The notes under the pieces were generated by a model that was given only the letters and a program-made list of their open reading frames with translations, searched no databases and was not told the DNA's origin. From NCBI RefSeq assembly GCF_005280195.1, contig NZ_SZPR01000025.1, forward strand, positions 62,001 through 126,000: DNA of 64,000 bases. Direction: 5' to 3'. Of this stretch, positions 32,508 through 42,555 are shown one piece after another; within the stretch, counting starts at the first letter, position 1; each line of letters starts with the position of its first letter. Made by a program: the position numbers and the translations under genes. The DNA comes from Streptomyces galbus. Lineage in GTDB: Bacteria; Actinomycetota; Actinomycetes; Streptomycetales; Streptomycetaceae.

Positions 32508-34130
32508 CTACGTGCAGCGCTTGCCCTTCGCCGGGGGCGTGCCGCGCAGCAGGTAGGTGTCGATCGCGGTGTCGATGCAGGAGCTGCCGCGGCCGTACGC
32601 GGTGTGGCCGTCGCCCTCGTAGGTCAGCAGGCGACCGGAGTCGAGCTGGCCGGCCAAGGACTGGGCCCAGCGGTAGGGGGTCGCCGGGTCGCGGGTGGTG
32701 CCGACCACGACGATCGGCGCCGCGCCCTTGGCCTCGATGCGGTGCGGCTCACCCGTGGGCGCGACCGGCCAGTACGCGCAGTTCAGCGACGACCACGCCA
32801 GGCCCTCACCGAAGACCGGCGACGCCTCCTCGAACGACGGCACCGCCCGCGCGACCTGGTCCGGGGTGTCGAAGGAGGGCGGCAGGTCCAGGCAGTTCAC
32901 CGCCGCGTTGGCGAACATCAGGTTGCTGTAGCGGCCGTCGGGGTCCCGCTCGTAGTAGCTGTCCGACAGCGCGAGCAGACCGGAGCCGTCGTCGCGCTTC
33001 ATCGCCGCGGTCAGCGCCTCGCGCAGCTCGCCCCAGGCGCTCTCGTCGTACATCGCCGCGATCACCCCGGTCGTGGCCAGCGCCTCGCCGAGCTTGCGGC
33101 CGTCGGCGTCGCCGGTCGGGACCGGGCGGGCGTCGAGCCGGCCGAAGAACGCCTTGAGGTTGCGGCCCACCTGGGCGGGCGTCGTACCGCGGCCGCCGAG
33201 CGGGCAGTCCGACTGCCGTACGCAGTCCTTCGCGAACGACTGGAACGCCGTCTCGAAGCCCTTCGTCTGGTCCAGGTTCATCCGGCGCGCCGACAGCGAC
33301 GGGTCCATCGCGCCGTCCAGCACCAGCCGGCCCACCCGCTGCGGGTACAGCCCCGCGTAGGTGGCGCCGAGGAACGTCCCGTACGACGCCCCCACGTAGT
33401 GGAGCTTCTCGTCGCCCAGCAGGGCCCGCAGGATGTCCATGTCCCGGGCCGCCTCGACCGTGGAGACGTGCCGCAGCAGCGCCGGGGCGTCGGCGCCGCA
33501 GCCCTCGGCGAACGTCTTGTACGCGTCGACCAGCCCGGTCTTCTCCCGCTGGTCGTCCGGTGTGACGTCGGTCTGCGTGTACGCGTCCATCTTCGGCCCG
33601 TCCAGGCACTCGACGGGCTCGCTGCGGGCCACGCCCCGCGGGTCGACGGCCACCATGTCGTAGCGGGCGCGCACCGGGGCCGGGTAGCCCACGCCCGCGT
33701 ACTGCTGGAGGTAGCCGATCGCCGAGCCGCCGGGACCGCCCGGGTTCACCAGCAGCGACCCGATCCGCTTCCCCGGGCCGGTGGCCTTCTTGCGGGCCAC
33801 CGCCAGCCGTACGTCGCCGTCCTTCGGCTTCGCGTAGTCGAGCGGCACCTTCATGGTGGTGCACTGGAACCCGGGCACACCGCAGTCCCGCCAGCTCAGC
33901 CGCTGCGTGTAGTACGGCGCGAGCGCCGACGGCGTCGCCTTCGGCAGCGGGGTCAGCACCGCCTCCGCCGTGGCGGTGCTGGTCGAGCCCGCGGCGGTGC
34001 TGGCGCCCTGGGCGGAGCAGGCCGGGACGAGCAGAGCGGCCAGGGCGAGCAGGCCGAGACCGGTGGGGTGACGGCGCCTTCGGCGGCTGGTGCGGGTGGT
34101 GCTGGGGCGGGGGTAGCGCAGGGCGTGCAT
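32508..34130 (-). CDS. secreted alpha/beta-hydrolase (tripeptidyl aminopeptidase-like lipoprotein)
   Basis: A 540-residue peptidase S33-type hydrolase. It begins with a Tat/Sec-like basic stretch (TTRTSRRRRRHPTG) and lipobox LVPAC. The hydrolase fold carries NPGGPGGSAIGYL (oxyanion region), the nucleophile elbow GASYGTFLG near residue 248 and VDPRG; the catalytic His is in GDGHTAYGRGSSCIDTAIDTYLLRG. These enzymes (SlpD/SlpE-like, Tap-like) remove tripeptides and process secreted proteins in Streptomyces. Start ATG at 34130. It is the first gene left of tRNA-Thr on the minus strand. Confidence 0.92.
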   Translation of the reverse strand: MHALRYPRPSTTRTSRRRRRHPTGLGLLALAALLVPACSAQGASTAAGSTSTATAEAVLTPLPKATPSALAPYYTQRLSWRDCGVPGFQCTTMKVPLDYAKPKDGDVRLAVARKKATGPGKRIGSLLVNPGGPGGSAIGYLQQYAGVGYPAPVRARYDMVAVDPRGVARSEPVECLDGPKMDAYTQTDVTPDDQREKTGLVDAYKTFAEGCGADAPALLRHVSTVEAARDMDILRALLGDEKLHYVGASYGTFLGATYAGLYPQRVGRLVLDGAMDPSLSARRMNLDQTKGFETAFQSFAKDCVRQSDCPLGGRGTTPAQVGRNLKAFFGRLDARPVPTGDADGRKLGEALATTGVIAAMYDESAWGELREALTAAMKRDDGSGLLALSDSYYERDPDGRYSNLMFANAAVNCLDLPPSFDTPDQVARAVPSFEEASPVFGEGLAWSSLNCAYWPVAPTGEPHRIEAKGAAPIVVVGTTRDPATPYRWAQSLAGQLDSGRLLTYEGDGHTAYGRGSSCIDTAIDTYLLRGTPPAKGKRCT

Positions 34131-34247
34131 CAAGCGAGCGTAACTCTGCGCGACGGCTCCGGTGCGCTCCGTGCCGGATGCCCCACGGACGAGTGACGCG
34201 GTCCTCAGCCGTCCCCGCCCGCTGTCACTCCGCGGTCAGCGCGCTCG

Positions 34248-35453
34248 TCAGCCGGCTCTCAGTGCCATCGTCATCGCCTCCACGGCCAGCAGCGGTGTGA
34301 CGTTGCGGTCCAGGGCGTCGCGGCACGCGGCGATCGCCTCGATGCGGCGCAGGGTCGCCTCGGGGGTGCTCGCGCGGGCCAGCCGCTCCAGGGCGTCCTC
34401 CGCGTCCGCGTTGGCGATGGCGACGCGGGAGCCGAGCTGGAGGGCGAGGACGTCGCGGTAGAAGGCGGTGAGGTCGGTCAGCGCGACGTCGAGACTGTCG
34501 CGCTGGGTGCGCGTGCGGCGGCGCTTCTGCTTGTCCTCCAGGTCCTTCATCACGCCCGCGGTGCCGCGCGGGAGCCGGCCGCCCTGGGCCGCGCCGAGCG
34601 CCGCCTTCAGCTCCTCGGTCTCCTTGCCGTCCAGCTCCTCGGCGAGCGCCTTGGCGTCCTCGGCGGCCGCGTCCACCAGTTCCTGGGCGGCCTTGAGGGC
34701 ACCTCCGACGTCCTCGACCCGCAGGGGCAGCTTCAGGACGGCGGCGCGCCGCTCCCGGGCGGCGGGGTCGGTGGCGAGGCGCCGGGCGCGGTCGACGTGG
34801 CCCTGCGTGGCGCGGGCGGCGGCCATCGCGACGGCGGGCTCGACGCCCTCCCTGCGCATCAGCAGGTCGGCGACCGCGTCGACGGTGGGTGTGCGCAGGT
34901 TGAGGTGGCGGCAGCGGGAGCGGATGGTGGGCAGCACGTCCTCGATGGACGGGGCGCACAGCAGCCAGACGGTGCGGGGCGCGGGCTCCTCGACGGCCTT
35001 GAGGACGGCGTTGGCCGACTTCTCGTTCAGCCGCTCGGCGTCCTCGACGAGGATGACCTGCCAGCGGCCGTTCGCCGGCGAGGTGAACGACTTGCGGACC
35101 GTGTCGCGCATGTCCTCGGCGAGGATCTGGGTGCCGACGGCGGCGACGGTCGTGACGTCCGCGTGCGTGCCGATCAGGGCGGTGTGGCAGCCGTCGCAGA
35201 AGCCGCAGCCCGGGACGCCGCCGAGGGCGCGGTCGGGGCTGACGCACTGGAGGGCGGCGGCGAAGGCGCGGGCGGCCTGGGTGCGGCCGGCTCCCGGGGG
35301 GCCGGTGAACAGCCACGCGTGCGTCATCTTCGACGCCTCGGGGGGCGGGGCGTCGGTGGAGATCGCCGTGACGAACGCGTCGGCGTCCCGGGCGGCCGCG
35401 GCCAGCTGCTCGCAGACCTTGTCCTGCCCGACCAGGTCGTCCCACACGGTCAT
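34248..35453 (-). CDS. holB: DNA polymerase III subunit delta' (HolB)
   Basis: Clamp-loader subunit (401 residues). MTVWDDLVGQDKVCEQLAAAARDA; P-loop FTGPPGAGRTQAARAFA with Arg in place of the usual Lys; zinc-type cysteines CVSPDRAL...CGFCDGCHT; sensor motif KVLLLRC-like LLCAPSIEDVLPTIRSRC. Start at ATG 35453 (MTVWDDL); ATGs at 35498 and 35513 are possible, but relatives begin MAVWDDLVG. It lies downstream of the tmk fusion in a conserved topA-tmk-holB order. The P-loop Lys-to-Arg change suits a delta' subunit, which does not hydrolyse ATP in many bacteria. Confidence 0.94.
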   Translation of the reverse strand: MTVWDDLVGQDKVCEQLAAAARDADAFVTAISTDAPPPEASKMTHAWLFTGPPGAGRTQAARAFAAALQCVSPDRALGGVPGCGFCDGCHTALIGTHADVTTVAAVGTQILAEDMRDTVRKSFTSPANGRWQVILVEDAERLNEKSANAVLKAVEEPAPRTVWLLCAPSIEDVLPTIRSRCRHLNLRTPTVDAVADLLMRREGVEPAVAMAAARATQGHVDRARRLATDPAARERRAAVLKLPLRVEDVGGALKAAQELVDAAAEDAKALAEELDGKETEELKAALGAAQGGRLPRGTAGVMKDLEDKQKRRRTRTQRDSLDVALTDLTAFYRDVLALQLGSRVAIANADAEDALERLARASTPEATLRRIEAIAACRDALDRNVTPLLAVEAMTMALRAG

Positions 35454-35556
35454 CGCTCGGCGCCGCCCTTCCGTGGTGCTCGGTGTCGCGGCTTCCATTG
35501 TGGGGGGCGGCACTGACAGCGGACGCCGTCAGCCGGTCCGCCCCCCACCGGGAGCG

Positions 35557-38500
35557 TCAGCGGCGACGCCCCCACCCGCGTCCGCGTCCCTCGTCCGGCT
35601 CGTCCTCCTCGCGGTGCGGGCCGAGCAGTTCGTCCGCCAGGGTCGGCAGGTCGTCGAGGGGCGTCTCCTCGGCCCAGTCGGAGCGGGTCCGGCGCCGCGG
35701 GGTGCCGTCCTCGTCGAGCTGGGGCAGCTCACGCGTGCGGTCGTCCGCCCCGGGCTCCTCGGTGCGGGCCGGGCCGGCCGGCTCGTCGCGGAAGAACCCG
35801 GGCGGCACCCGGCGGTCCACCGGCTCCTCGCCGCGCACCGGGGGACGGACCGCCGTCTCCTCCTGCGGCGGGACCGGAGGCAGCACGGCCGTCTCCTCCT
35901 GCGCCGACACGGGGGGCAGCACCGCCGTCTCCTCCTGGGGCGAGACGGGAGGCAGCACCGCCGTCTCCTCCGACTCCGCCTCCGGCGCCCCGGCCGGCTC
36001 CGCCGCGACCTTCGGCTGCGGCAGCTCCGCCGTCACCTCGGCGTCGGCGGCCGCGCCGCCGGCCCGCGCGTCCGGCTCCGCGTCGTCGCGCACCGGACGC
36101 AGCACCGTCGTGGGGTCGTCCGACGCGACCGGCGAGGAGATCACCGGCGTCGGCACGGTCAGCGCGTCCGAGGCGGCCGTGGCCGCCGCGGCCGGACGCG
36201 GTGCCACCGGCTTCGCTCCGGCCTGCGCCGCCGCGGCGGCCTCCTCGGCCGCCCGCCGGGCCTCCTCCGCCCGCAGCAGGGCCTCCTCGGCCTTGCGCTG
36301 CTTCTCCAGCCGCCGCGCCTCGGCCTCGGCACGCAGCCTGGCCTCCTGCTCGGCCTGCTGGCGGCGCCGCTCCTCATCGGCCTTGCGGCGCGCCTCCTCC
36401 TCGGCCCGGGCCTTCTCCTCGGCGAGCAGCCGCTGCCGCTCCTCCTCGGCCCGCCGGCGCGCTTCCTCGGCCCGCTGCCGGGCCTCCTCCGCCTGCCGCT
36501 CGGCCTCGCGCCGCTGCGCCTCCTCCAGCTCGCGCCGCTTGCGCTCCTCCTCCTCGGCGCGCAGCTTGGCGAGCTGCTCCTGGCGCTCACGCTCCAGGCG
36601 CTCCTCCTCGGCCTTGCGCCGGGCCTCCTCCTCGGCCTTGCGGCGCGCTTCCTCCTCGGCCTTGCGCCGGGCCTCCTCCTGCGCCTTGATCTCCGCCTCG
36701 GACAGCGGCAGCATCCGGTCGAGGCGGTGGCGCACCACGGTCGTGACGGCCTCCGGCTCCTGGCCGGCGTCCACGACCAGGTAGCGGCCGGGGTCGGACG
36801 CGGCCAGCGTGAGGAACCCGGAGCGCACGCGCGCGTGGAACTCCGCCGGCTCCGACTCCAGCCGGTCCGGCGCCTCGGTGAACCGCTCGCGCGCGGTCTC
36901 CGGCGAGACGTCCAGCAGCACCGTCAGGTGCGGCACCAGCCCGTTCGTCGCCCAGCGCGAGATGCGCGCGATCTCCACCGGGGACAGGTCGCGGCCCGCG
37001 CCCTGGTAGGCCACGGACGAGTCGACGTACCGGTCGGAGATGACCACGGCGCCGCGCTCCAGCGCCGGGCGCACCACGGTGTCCACGTGCTCGGCGCGGT
37101 CCGCCGCGTACAGCAGGGCCTCCGCGCGGTGCGACAGGCCGGCGCTGGAGACGTCCAGCAGGATCGAGCGCAGCCGCTTGCCCACCGGCGTCGCCCCCGG
37201 CTCGCGCGTGAGGACGACCTCGTGGCCCTTGGCCCGGATCCACTCGGCCAGCGCCTCGGCCTGCGTCGACTTCCCGGCGCCGTCGCCGCCCTCCAGGGCG
37301 ATGAAGAAACCGTTCGTCGCGGGCGCGGGCGTCGGTTCGTCGCCGCCGAGGACCGCGTCCCGCAGGTCCTTGCGCAGCGGTACGCCCGAGCGGTCGTCGA
37401 GCTTGGCCAGCACCAGCACGGCCACCGGCAGCAGCAGCGCGCCCACCAGCATCAGCGTGAACGCCGCACCGCCGTGCGCGAAGACGAACTTGCCGTTCTC
37501 CAGCCGGTGCGGCCCGATCAGCGCGGCCACCAGCGGGGCGATCAGCGCGCCCAGCGCCACGAACACCCGGACCACCGCGTGCAGGTGCTCCGTGGTGCGC
37601 GCCCTGCGGTGCTCCTCGGCCTCCTGGTCGAGGAGGGTGTGCCCGACGTTGGCGGCGACGCCGGCGCCGACCCCGGCCAGCGTGAGGATCAGCAGCACGC
37701 TGGTGACGTCCGGCACCAGACCGGCCGCGAGCAGGGCGACGCCGGTGAAGGCGATAGCCAGCGACAGCAGGCGGCGGCGCGACAGGGCGGGCAGCACGGA
37801 CGGCGCCGTACGGATGCCGACGACGACGCCGCCGGTCAGTCCGAGCACCAGCAGGCCGTACAGCACCGGGCCGCCGCCCAGGTCCTTGGCGTGCAGCACG
37901 GCGACCGCGACCGCAGCGGAGACGGCCCCGGCGACCGCCGCGCAGGCGAGCACCAGCAGCGGGATCGCGCGCGTGCGGCCGGCGTCCACCCCGGCGGCCG
38001 TGCGCGGCCGGCGCAGTCCCTCGAGCGGCGAACGCGCGCGGGGCGTCCGCGCGTCGGGCAGCTCCAGGTAGACCACGACGGACAGCGCCGCGGCGAACAG
38101 CCCCGCCGCCACGTACGAGGCGAGGGCCGCCTGGTGCTGGGCGAACCAGTCGATGCCCGCGCCGAGCAGGTTGTTGACCAGGCCGGCCACGACCAGCGCG
38201 GCCGCGCCGAGCGGGACGGCCAGGAAGCTGGTGCGCAGCGACAGGCGGCGCAGGGCGTCGAGGTGGTCCGGCAGCGGCCGTACCGTCGCGCCCTCCGGGG
38301 GCGGCGGGGGGAGCAGCGCGGGCGCCGCGCTCTCGCGCGCTATCGTCCAGAACCGCTCGGCGACCCCGAGCACGAAGACGGTGACGAGGAGCAGCGCCAG
38401 GGCGTTGTCCGGCGTCCAGTCGATCCACAGGGGCGCCACGATCAGCAGCGCGGCCCGCAGGCCGTCCGCGCCGACCATGGTCCAGCGCCGGTCGAGCGGG

Positions 38501-38835
38501 CCGTCCTTGGCGGTGAGGGTGGTCAGCGGTCCGAGCAGGACCGCCCCGAAGAGCAGGGTGGCCAGAACGCGCACCGCGAAGACGGTCGTCACCGCGAACG
38601 CGACGCCCCGGTAGCCGCCCCCGAAGGAGCCCTGGGCGATGGCCGCCTGCAGGGCGAGGAGCACCAGCACCAGGAGCGCGAGGGCATCGCCCACACCGCC
38701 CACGAGCTGGGCACTCCACAGCCGCCGTACGGTCGGCTGACGCAACAGGGCGCGCACGGCGCGTTCGCGGGAGTCCACCACCAGGGCTTCGTCCGGGACG
38801 GGTGTGGGGGCCGTTGGCTGCTCGGCTCGGGTCAT
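35557..38835 (-). CDS. tmk: dTMP kinase fused to a membrane transporter-like domain and a coiled coil
   Basis: A 1092-residue fusion. Residues about 25-490 form an MFS-like membrane domain with ten or more helices (VRRLWSAQLVGGVGDALALLVLVLL...). Residues about 505-715 are thymidylate kinase: P-loop IALEGGDGAGKSTQ, DR motif ISDRYVDSSVAYQGAGRDL, and LID region. Residues about 720-875 are a charged coiled coil of Glu/Arg/Ala repeats (EEARRKAEEEARRKAEE). The rest is a proline-rich disordered tail with four EETAVLPPV-like repeats. Tmk makes dTDP for DNA synthesis. The fusion is usual in Streptomyces, as I recall. It sits in topA-tmk-holB, all minus. Confidence 0.95.
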   Translation of the reverse strand: MTRAEQPTAPTPVPDEALVVDSRERAVRALLRQPTVRRLWSAQLVGGVGDALALLVLVLLALQAAIAQGSFGGGYRGVAFAVTTVFAVRVLATLLFGAVLLGPLTTLTAKDGPLDRRWTMVGADGLRAALLIVAPLWIDWTPDNALALLLVTVFVLGVAERFWTIARESAAPALLPPPPPEGATVRPLPDHLDALRRLSLRTSFLAVPLGAAALVVAGLVNNLLGAGIDWFAQHQAALASYVAAGLFAAALSVVVYLELPDARTPRARSPLEGLRRPRTAAGVDAGRTRAIPLLVLACAAVAGAVSAAVAVAVLHAKDLGGGPVLYGLLVLGLTGGVVVGIRTAPSVLPALSRRRLLSLAIAFTGVALLAAGLVPDVTSVLLILTLAGVGAGVAANVGHTLLDQEAEEHRRARTTEHLHAVVRVFVALGALIAPLVAALIGPHRLENGKFVFAHGGAAFTLMLVGALLLPVAVLVLAKLDDRSGVPLRKDLRDAVLGGDEPTPAPATNGFFIALEGGDGAGKSTQAEALAEWIRAKGHEVVLTREPGATPVGKRLRSILLDVSSAGLSHRAEALLYAADRAEHVDTVVRPALERGAVVISDRYVDSSVAYQGAGRDLSPVEIARISRWATNGLVPHLTVLLDVSPETARERFTEAPDRLESEPAEFHARVRSGFLTLAASDPGRYLVVDAGQEPEAVTTVVRHRLDRMLPLSEAEIKAQEEARRKAEEEARRKAEEEARRKAEEERLERERQEQLAKLRAEEEERKRRELEEAQRREAERQAEEARQRAEEARRRAEEERQRLLAEEKARAEEEARRKADEERRRQQAEQEARLRAEAEARRLEKQRKAEEALLRAEEARRAAEEAAAAAQAGAKPVAPRPAAAATAASDALTVPTPVISSPVASDDPTTVLRPVRDDAEPDARAGGAAADAEVTAELPQPKVAAEPAGAPEAESEETAVLPPVSPQEETAVLPPVSAQEETAVLPPVPPQEETAVRPPVRGEEPVDRRVPPGFFRDEPAGPARTEEPGADDRTRELPQLDEDGTPRRRTRSDWAEETPLDDLPTLADELLGPHREEDEPDEGRGRGWGRRR

Positions 38836-38991
38836 GCATTCAGCCTATCGGCCGCGGCTGACACCGAGTGGGACACGCCCGAACGCACGCGCGCCCCGGC
38901 ACACCGAAGTGGGGCAGGGCGCGCGGATTGCGAAGCCGCGGTGAAGAACTGGCGGAGGATCAGAGGATCATCGGACCAGCGGACCGGAGAC

Positions 38992-41829
38992 TCAGTCCTC
39001 GGACGCCGCCGCCCGCGAAGCCGCAGCCGTCTTCTTGGCGGTGGCCGTCGTCTTGGCGGCCGCCGACTTGGCGGTCGTCTTCTTCGCGGCCGTCTTCTTG
39101 GCGGCGGTCTTGGTCGCGGTCGCCTTCTTGGCCGGGGCCTTCTTGGCGGCGGCCTTCTTCGTCGTCTTCTTGGCCGGGGCCTTGGCGCGCTTCTCGGCGA
39201 GCAGCTCGTAGCCGCGCTCCGGGGTGATCGCCTCGACGCTGTCGCCGGAGCGCAGGGTCGCGTTGGTCTCCCCGTCGGTGACGTACGGCCCGAAGCGGCC
39301 GTCCTTCACCACGACCGGCTTGCCGCTGACCGGGTCCTCGCCCAGCTCCTTCAGCGGCGGCTTGGCGGCCGCCCGACCGCGCTGCTTGGGCTGGGCGTAG
39401 ATCGCCAGCGCCTCCTCCAGCGTGATCGTGAACAGCTGGTCCTCGGACTGCAGGGACCGCGAGTCCGTGCCCTTCTTCAGGTACGGGCCGTAGCGGCCGT
39501 TCTGCGCGGTGATCTCCTGGCCCTCGGCGTCGGTGCCGACGACGCGCGGCAGCGACATCAGCCGGAGGGCGTCGTCCAGGGTGACCGTGTCCAGCGACAT
39601 CGACTTGAACAGCGAGGCCGTGCGCGGCTTGACCGCGTTCTTGCCGGTCTTCGGGGTGCCCTCGGGCAGCACCTCGGTGACGTACGGGCCGTAGCGGCCG
39701 TCCTTGGCGATGATCTGGTGGCCGGTCGCCGGGTCGGTGCCCAGCTCGAAGTCGCCGCTCGGCTTGGCGAGCAGCTCCTCCGCCAGCTCCACGGACAGCT
39801 CGTCGGGCGCCAGGTCCTCGGGGATGTCGGCGCGCTGGTGGTTCTCGGAGTCCTTCTCGCCGCGCTCGATGTACGGGCCGTAGCGGCCGACCCGCAGCAC
39901 GATGCCGTTGCCCACCGGGAACGACGACACCTCGCGCGCGTCGATGGCGCCCAGGTCGGTCACCAGCTCCTTGAGGCCGCCGAGGTGGTCCCCGTCGCCG
40001 TTGCCGGCGTCGGCGGCGGCGCCGGTGACCGTGCCCTCGCCGAAGTAGAACCGCTTCAGCCACGGCACGGCCTGGGCCTCACCGCGCGCGATGCGGTCGA
40101 GGTCGTCCTCCATCCTGGCCGTGAAGTCGTAGTCGACGAGCCGACCGAAGTGCTTCTCCAGGAGGTTGACCACGGCGAACGACAGGAAGGACGGCACCAG
40201 GGCCGTGCCCTTCTTGAACACGTAGCCGCGGTCGAGGATCGTGCCGATGATCGACGCGTACGTCGACGGGCGGCCGATCTCCCGCTCCTCCAGCTCCTTG
40301 ACCAGGCTCGCCTCGGTGTAGCGCGCCGGGGGCTTGGTCGCGTGGCCGTCGACGGTGATCTCCTCGGCCGACAGCGCGTCGCCCTCGGCGACCTGGGGCA
40401 GGCGGCGCTCACGGTCGTCCAGCTCGGCGTTCGGATCGTCGGCGCCCTCGACGTACGCCTTGAGGAAGCCGTGGAAGGTGATCGTCTTGCCGGACGCGCT
40501 GAACTCGACGTCCCGGCCGTCGGCCGCGGTGCCGGCGATCTTCACCGTCACGCTGTTGCCGGTCGCGTCCTTCATCTGCGAGGCGACCGTGCGCTTCCAG
40601 ATCAGCTCGTACAGCTTGAACTGGTCGCCGGTCAGGCCGGTCTCGGCCGGGGTGCGGAAACGATCACCCGAGGGGCGGATCGCCTCGTGCGCCTCCTGCG
40701 CGTTCTTGACCTTGCCGGCGTACGTGCGCGGCTGGGGCGGCAGGTAGTCGGCGCCGTAGAGCTGCGTGACCTGCGCGCGGGCCGCCGAGACCGCCGTCTC
40801 GCTCAGCGTCGTGGAGTCCGTACGCATGTAGGTGATGTAGCCGTTCTCGTACAGCTTCTGCGCGACCTGCATGGTGGCCTTCGCGCCGAAGCCGAGCTTG
40901 CGGCTCGCCTCCTGCTGCAGCGTCGTCGTACGGAACGGGGCGTACGGCGAGCGGCGGTACGGCTTGGACTCGACGGAGCGCACCGCGAACCGGGTGTCCT
41001 CCAGCGCGGCGGCGAGGGCGCGGGCGTTCGCCTCGTCGAGGTGGAGGGTGTTCGCACTCTTGAGCTGTCCCAGGGAGTCGAAGTCGCGGCCCTGCGCGAC
41101 GCGCCTGCCGTCGACGGTCTGCAGCCGTGCGACCAGCGACGACGGGTCCGAGGGGTCTCCCGCGCGGCCGGTCGAGAAGGTGCCGGTGAGGTCCCAGTAC
41201 TCGGCGGAGCGGAAGGCGATGCGCTCGCGTTCCCGCTCGACGACGAGCCGGGTCGCGACGGACTGCACACGGCCCGCCGACAGGCGCGGCATGACCTTCT
41301 TCCACAGGACCGGCGAGACCTCGTAGCCGTAGAGGCGGTCGAGGATGCGGCGGGTCTCCTGGGCGTCGACCAGCCGCTGGTTGAGCTGGCGCGGGTTGGC
41401 CACGGCGGCCTGGATCGCGGACTTGGTGATCTCGTGGAAGACCATCCGCTTGACCGGGACCTTGGGCTTGAGCACTTCCTGCAGGTGCCAGGCGATGGCC
41501 TCGCCCTCGCGGTCCTCATCGGTGGCGAGGTAGAGCTCGTCGGAGTCCTTCAGCAGGTCCTTGAGCTTCTTGACCTGCGCCTTCTTGTCGGCGTTGACGA
41601 CGTAGATCGGCTCGAAGTCGTGTTCGACGTCCACGCCGAGGCGGCGCACCTCACCGGTGTACTTCTCGGGCACCTCGGCGGCGCCGTTGGGGAGGTCGCG
41701 GATGTGCCCGACGCTCGCCTCGACAACGTATCCGGGGCCCAGATAGCCCTTGATCGTCTTCGCCTTGGCAGGCGACTCGACGATGACGAGTCGGCGGCCG
41801 CCCTTCGCGGTCTCGCTGGTCGGGGACAA
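38992..41829 (-). CDS. topA: DNA topoisomerase I
   Basis: Relaxes negative supercoils by a type IA mechanism. The 945-residue protein has the Toprim domain (RRLVIVESPAKAKTIKGYLGPGY at the N-terminus, DEDREGEAIAWHLQEVL) and the active-site tyrosine in ENGYITYMRTDSTTL near residue 335. The C-terminal part holds repeated GRYGPY units (VAKDGRYGPYVTEVLPEG and the like). The last 65 residues are a Lys/Ala-rich tail (AAKKTAAKKTTAKSAAAK), and there are no zinc fingers. The tail binds DNA and gives high processivity in Streptomyces. Start: TTG at 41829 (LSPTSETAKGG) behind GGAGAGAAGAG, matching relatives; an ATG at 41892 would add 21 residues. Confidence 0.96.
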   Translation of the reverse strand: MSPTSETAKGGRRLVIVESPAKAKTIKGYLGPGYVVEASVGHIRDLPNGAAEVPEKYTGEVRRLGVDVEHDFEPIYVVNADKKAQVKKLKDLLKDSDELYLATDEDREGEAIAWHLQEVLKPKVPVKRMVFHEITKSAIQAAVANPRQLNQRLVDAQETRRILDRLYGYEVSPVLWKKVMPRLSAGRVQSVATRLVVERERERIAFRSAEYWDLTGTFSTGRAGDPSDPSSLVARLQTVDGRRVAQGRDFDSLGQLKSANTLHLDEANARALAAALEDTRFAVRSVESKPYRRSPYAPFRTTTLQQEASRKLGFGAKATMQVAQKLYENGYITYMRTDSTTLSETAVSAARAQVTQLYGADYLPPQPRTYAGKVKNAQEAHEAIRPSGDRFRTPAETGLTGDQFKLYELIWKRTVASQMKDATGNSVTVKIAGTAADGRDVEFSASGKTITFHGFLKAYVEGADDPNAELDDRERRLPQVAEGDALSAEEITVDGHATKPPARYTEASLVKELEEREIGRPSTYASIIGTILDRGYVFKKGTALVPSFLSFAVVNLLEKHFGRLVDYDFTARMEDDLDRIARGEAQAVPWLKRFYFGEGTVTGAAADAGNGDGDHLGGLKELVTDLGAIDAREVSSFPVGNGIVLRVGRYGPYIERGEKDSENHQRADIPEDLAPDELSVELAEELLAKPSGDFELGTDPATGHQIIAKDGRYGPYVTEVLPEGTPKTGKNAVKPRTASLFKSMSLDTVTLDDALRLMSLPRVVGTDAEGQEITAQNGRYGPYLKKGTDSRSLQSEDQLFTITLEEALAIYAQPKQRGRAAAKPPLKELGEDPVSGKPVVVKDGRFGPYVTDGETNATLRSGDSVEAITPERGYELLAEKRAKAPAKKTTKKAAAKKAPAKKATATKTAAKKTAAKKTTAKSAAAKTTATAKKTAAASRAAASED

Positions 41830-42110
41830 CTTCGCTCTTCTCTCCGGTCGACGCTGGGGCCTCCCCAGGCCTTCGTCCCGGGGCACGGTCATGGTGACGC
41901 TGCGGAGTGTGACGGTACATCCCGCCCCCGTGTCAAACGGGAAAAGCCCGCAACGGCCACTCGAACGGTAACCCGACTACCGCCATTCCTGCCGCCCGGA
42001 CTGCCGACCGGTGCTTTTCCACCCGAGCGGAACGCAGCCTTCCCCGTCCACGGTACGGCGCACCGCTCCACCACCCCGATCCGGTGCTCACGGCCGGTGC
42101 GGCCCGCTCC

Positions 42111-42308
42111 TCACAGCCGGGTCAGGCACCACGCGCCGGCAGCCAGCGAGAGCAGCGCGGCCAGGGTCGCGAGGGCCGCCGATGCGACAGGGCTCACACC
42201 GTGCGCCACGGGTTCGCGGTGCCGGACGCGCACCGCGGTCCAGGCCAGCAGCGCCAGTCCGAACAGGGCGAACACCGCGCCCGTGAACACCGCCGGTCCG
42301 CCGTCCAT
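42111..42308 (-). CDS. small membrane protein
   Basis: A 65-residue protein with two hydrophobic segments: MDGGPAVFTGAVFALFGLALLAWTAVRVRHREPVAHGVSPVASAALATLAALLSLAAGAWCLTRL. ATG at 42308; longer in-frame starts exist up to 42440 but would add a Pro/Arg-rich stretch. There is no known domain. It sits between the methyltransferase and topA genes on the same strand. Confidence 0.6.
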   Translation of the reverse strand: MDGGPAVFTGAVFALFGLALLAWTAVRVRHREPVAHGVSPVASAALATLAALLSLAAGAWCLTRL

Positions 42309-42555
42309 GCCCGCCCCGCCCCTTTTTCTCCCGCCCGCCCGTGTCCAGCCACCGGAGACTGGCACGCGCGGGCGGCGCCCGGGAGAACCCGAGGTGAACG
42401 GCGGACCGACGGGGAGGTGCGGGTGCGGGGAGCGGGCCATGGGGCCGCTGCAGACGGATCAGGGAGCCGCCGCGGACGGGGGCAGGGGGCCGCCGCGGAA
42501 AGGGGGGCGGCGCGTGCTTTTCGGCCTACTTCCGTCCCCGGAGCCCGCCGCCCCG

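Noticed and set aside
39000..39190. Lys/Ala tandem repeats considered as a separate repeat element
   Set aside because: They encode the Lys/Ala-rich DNA-binding tail of topoisomerase I and are conserved as protein, so they are not an independent repeat.
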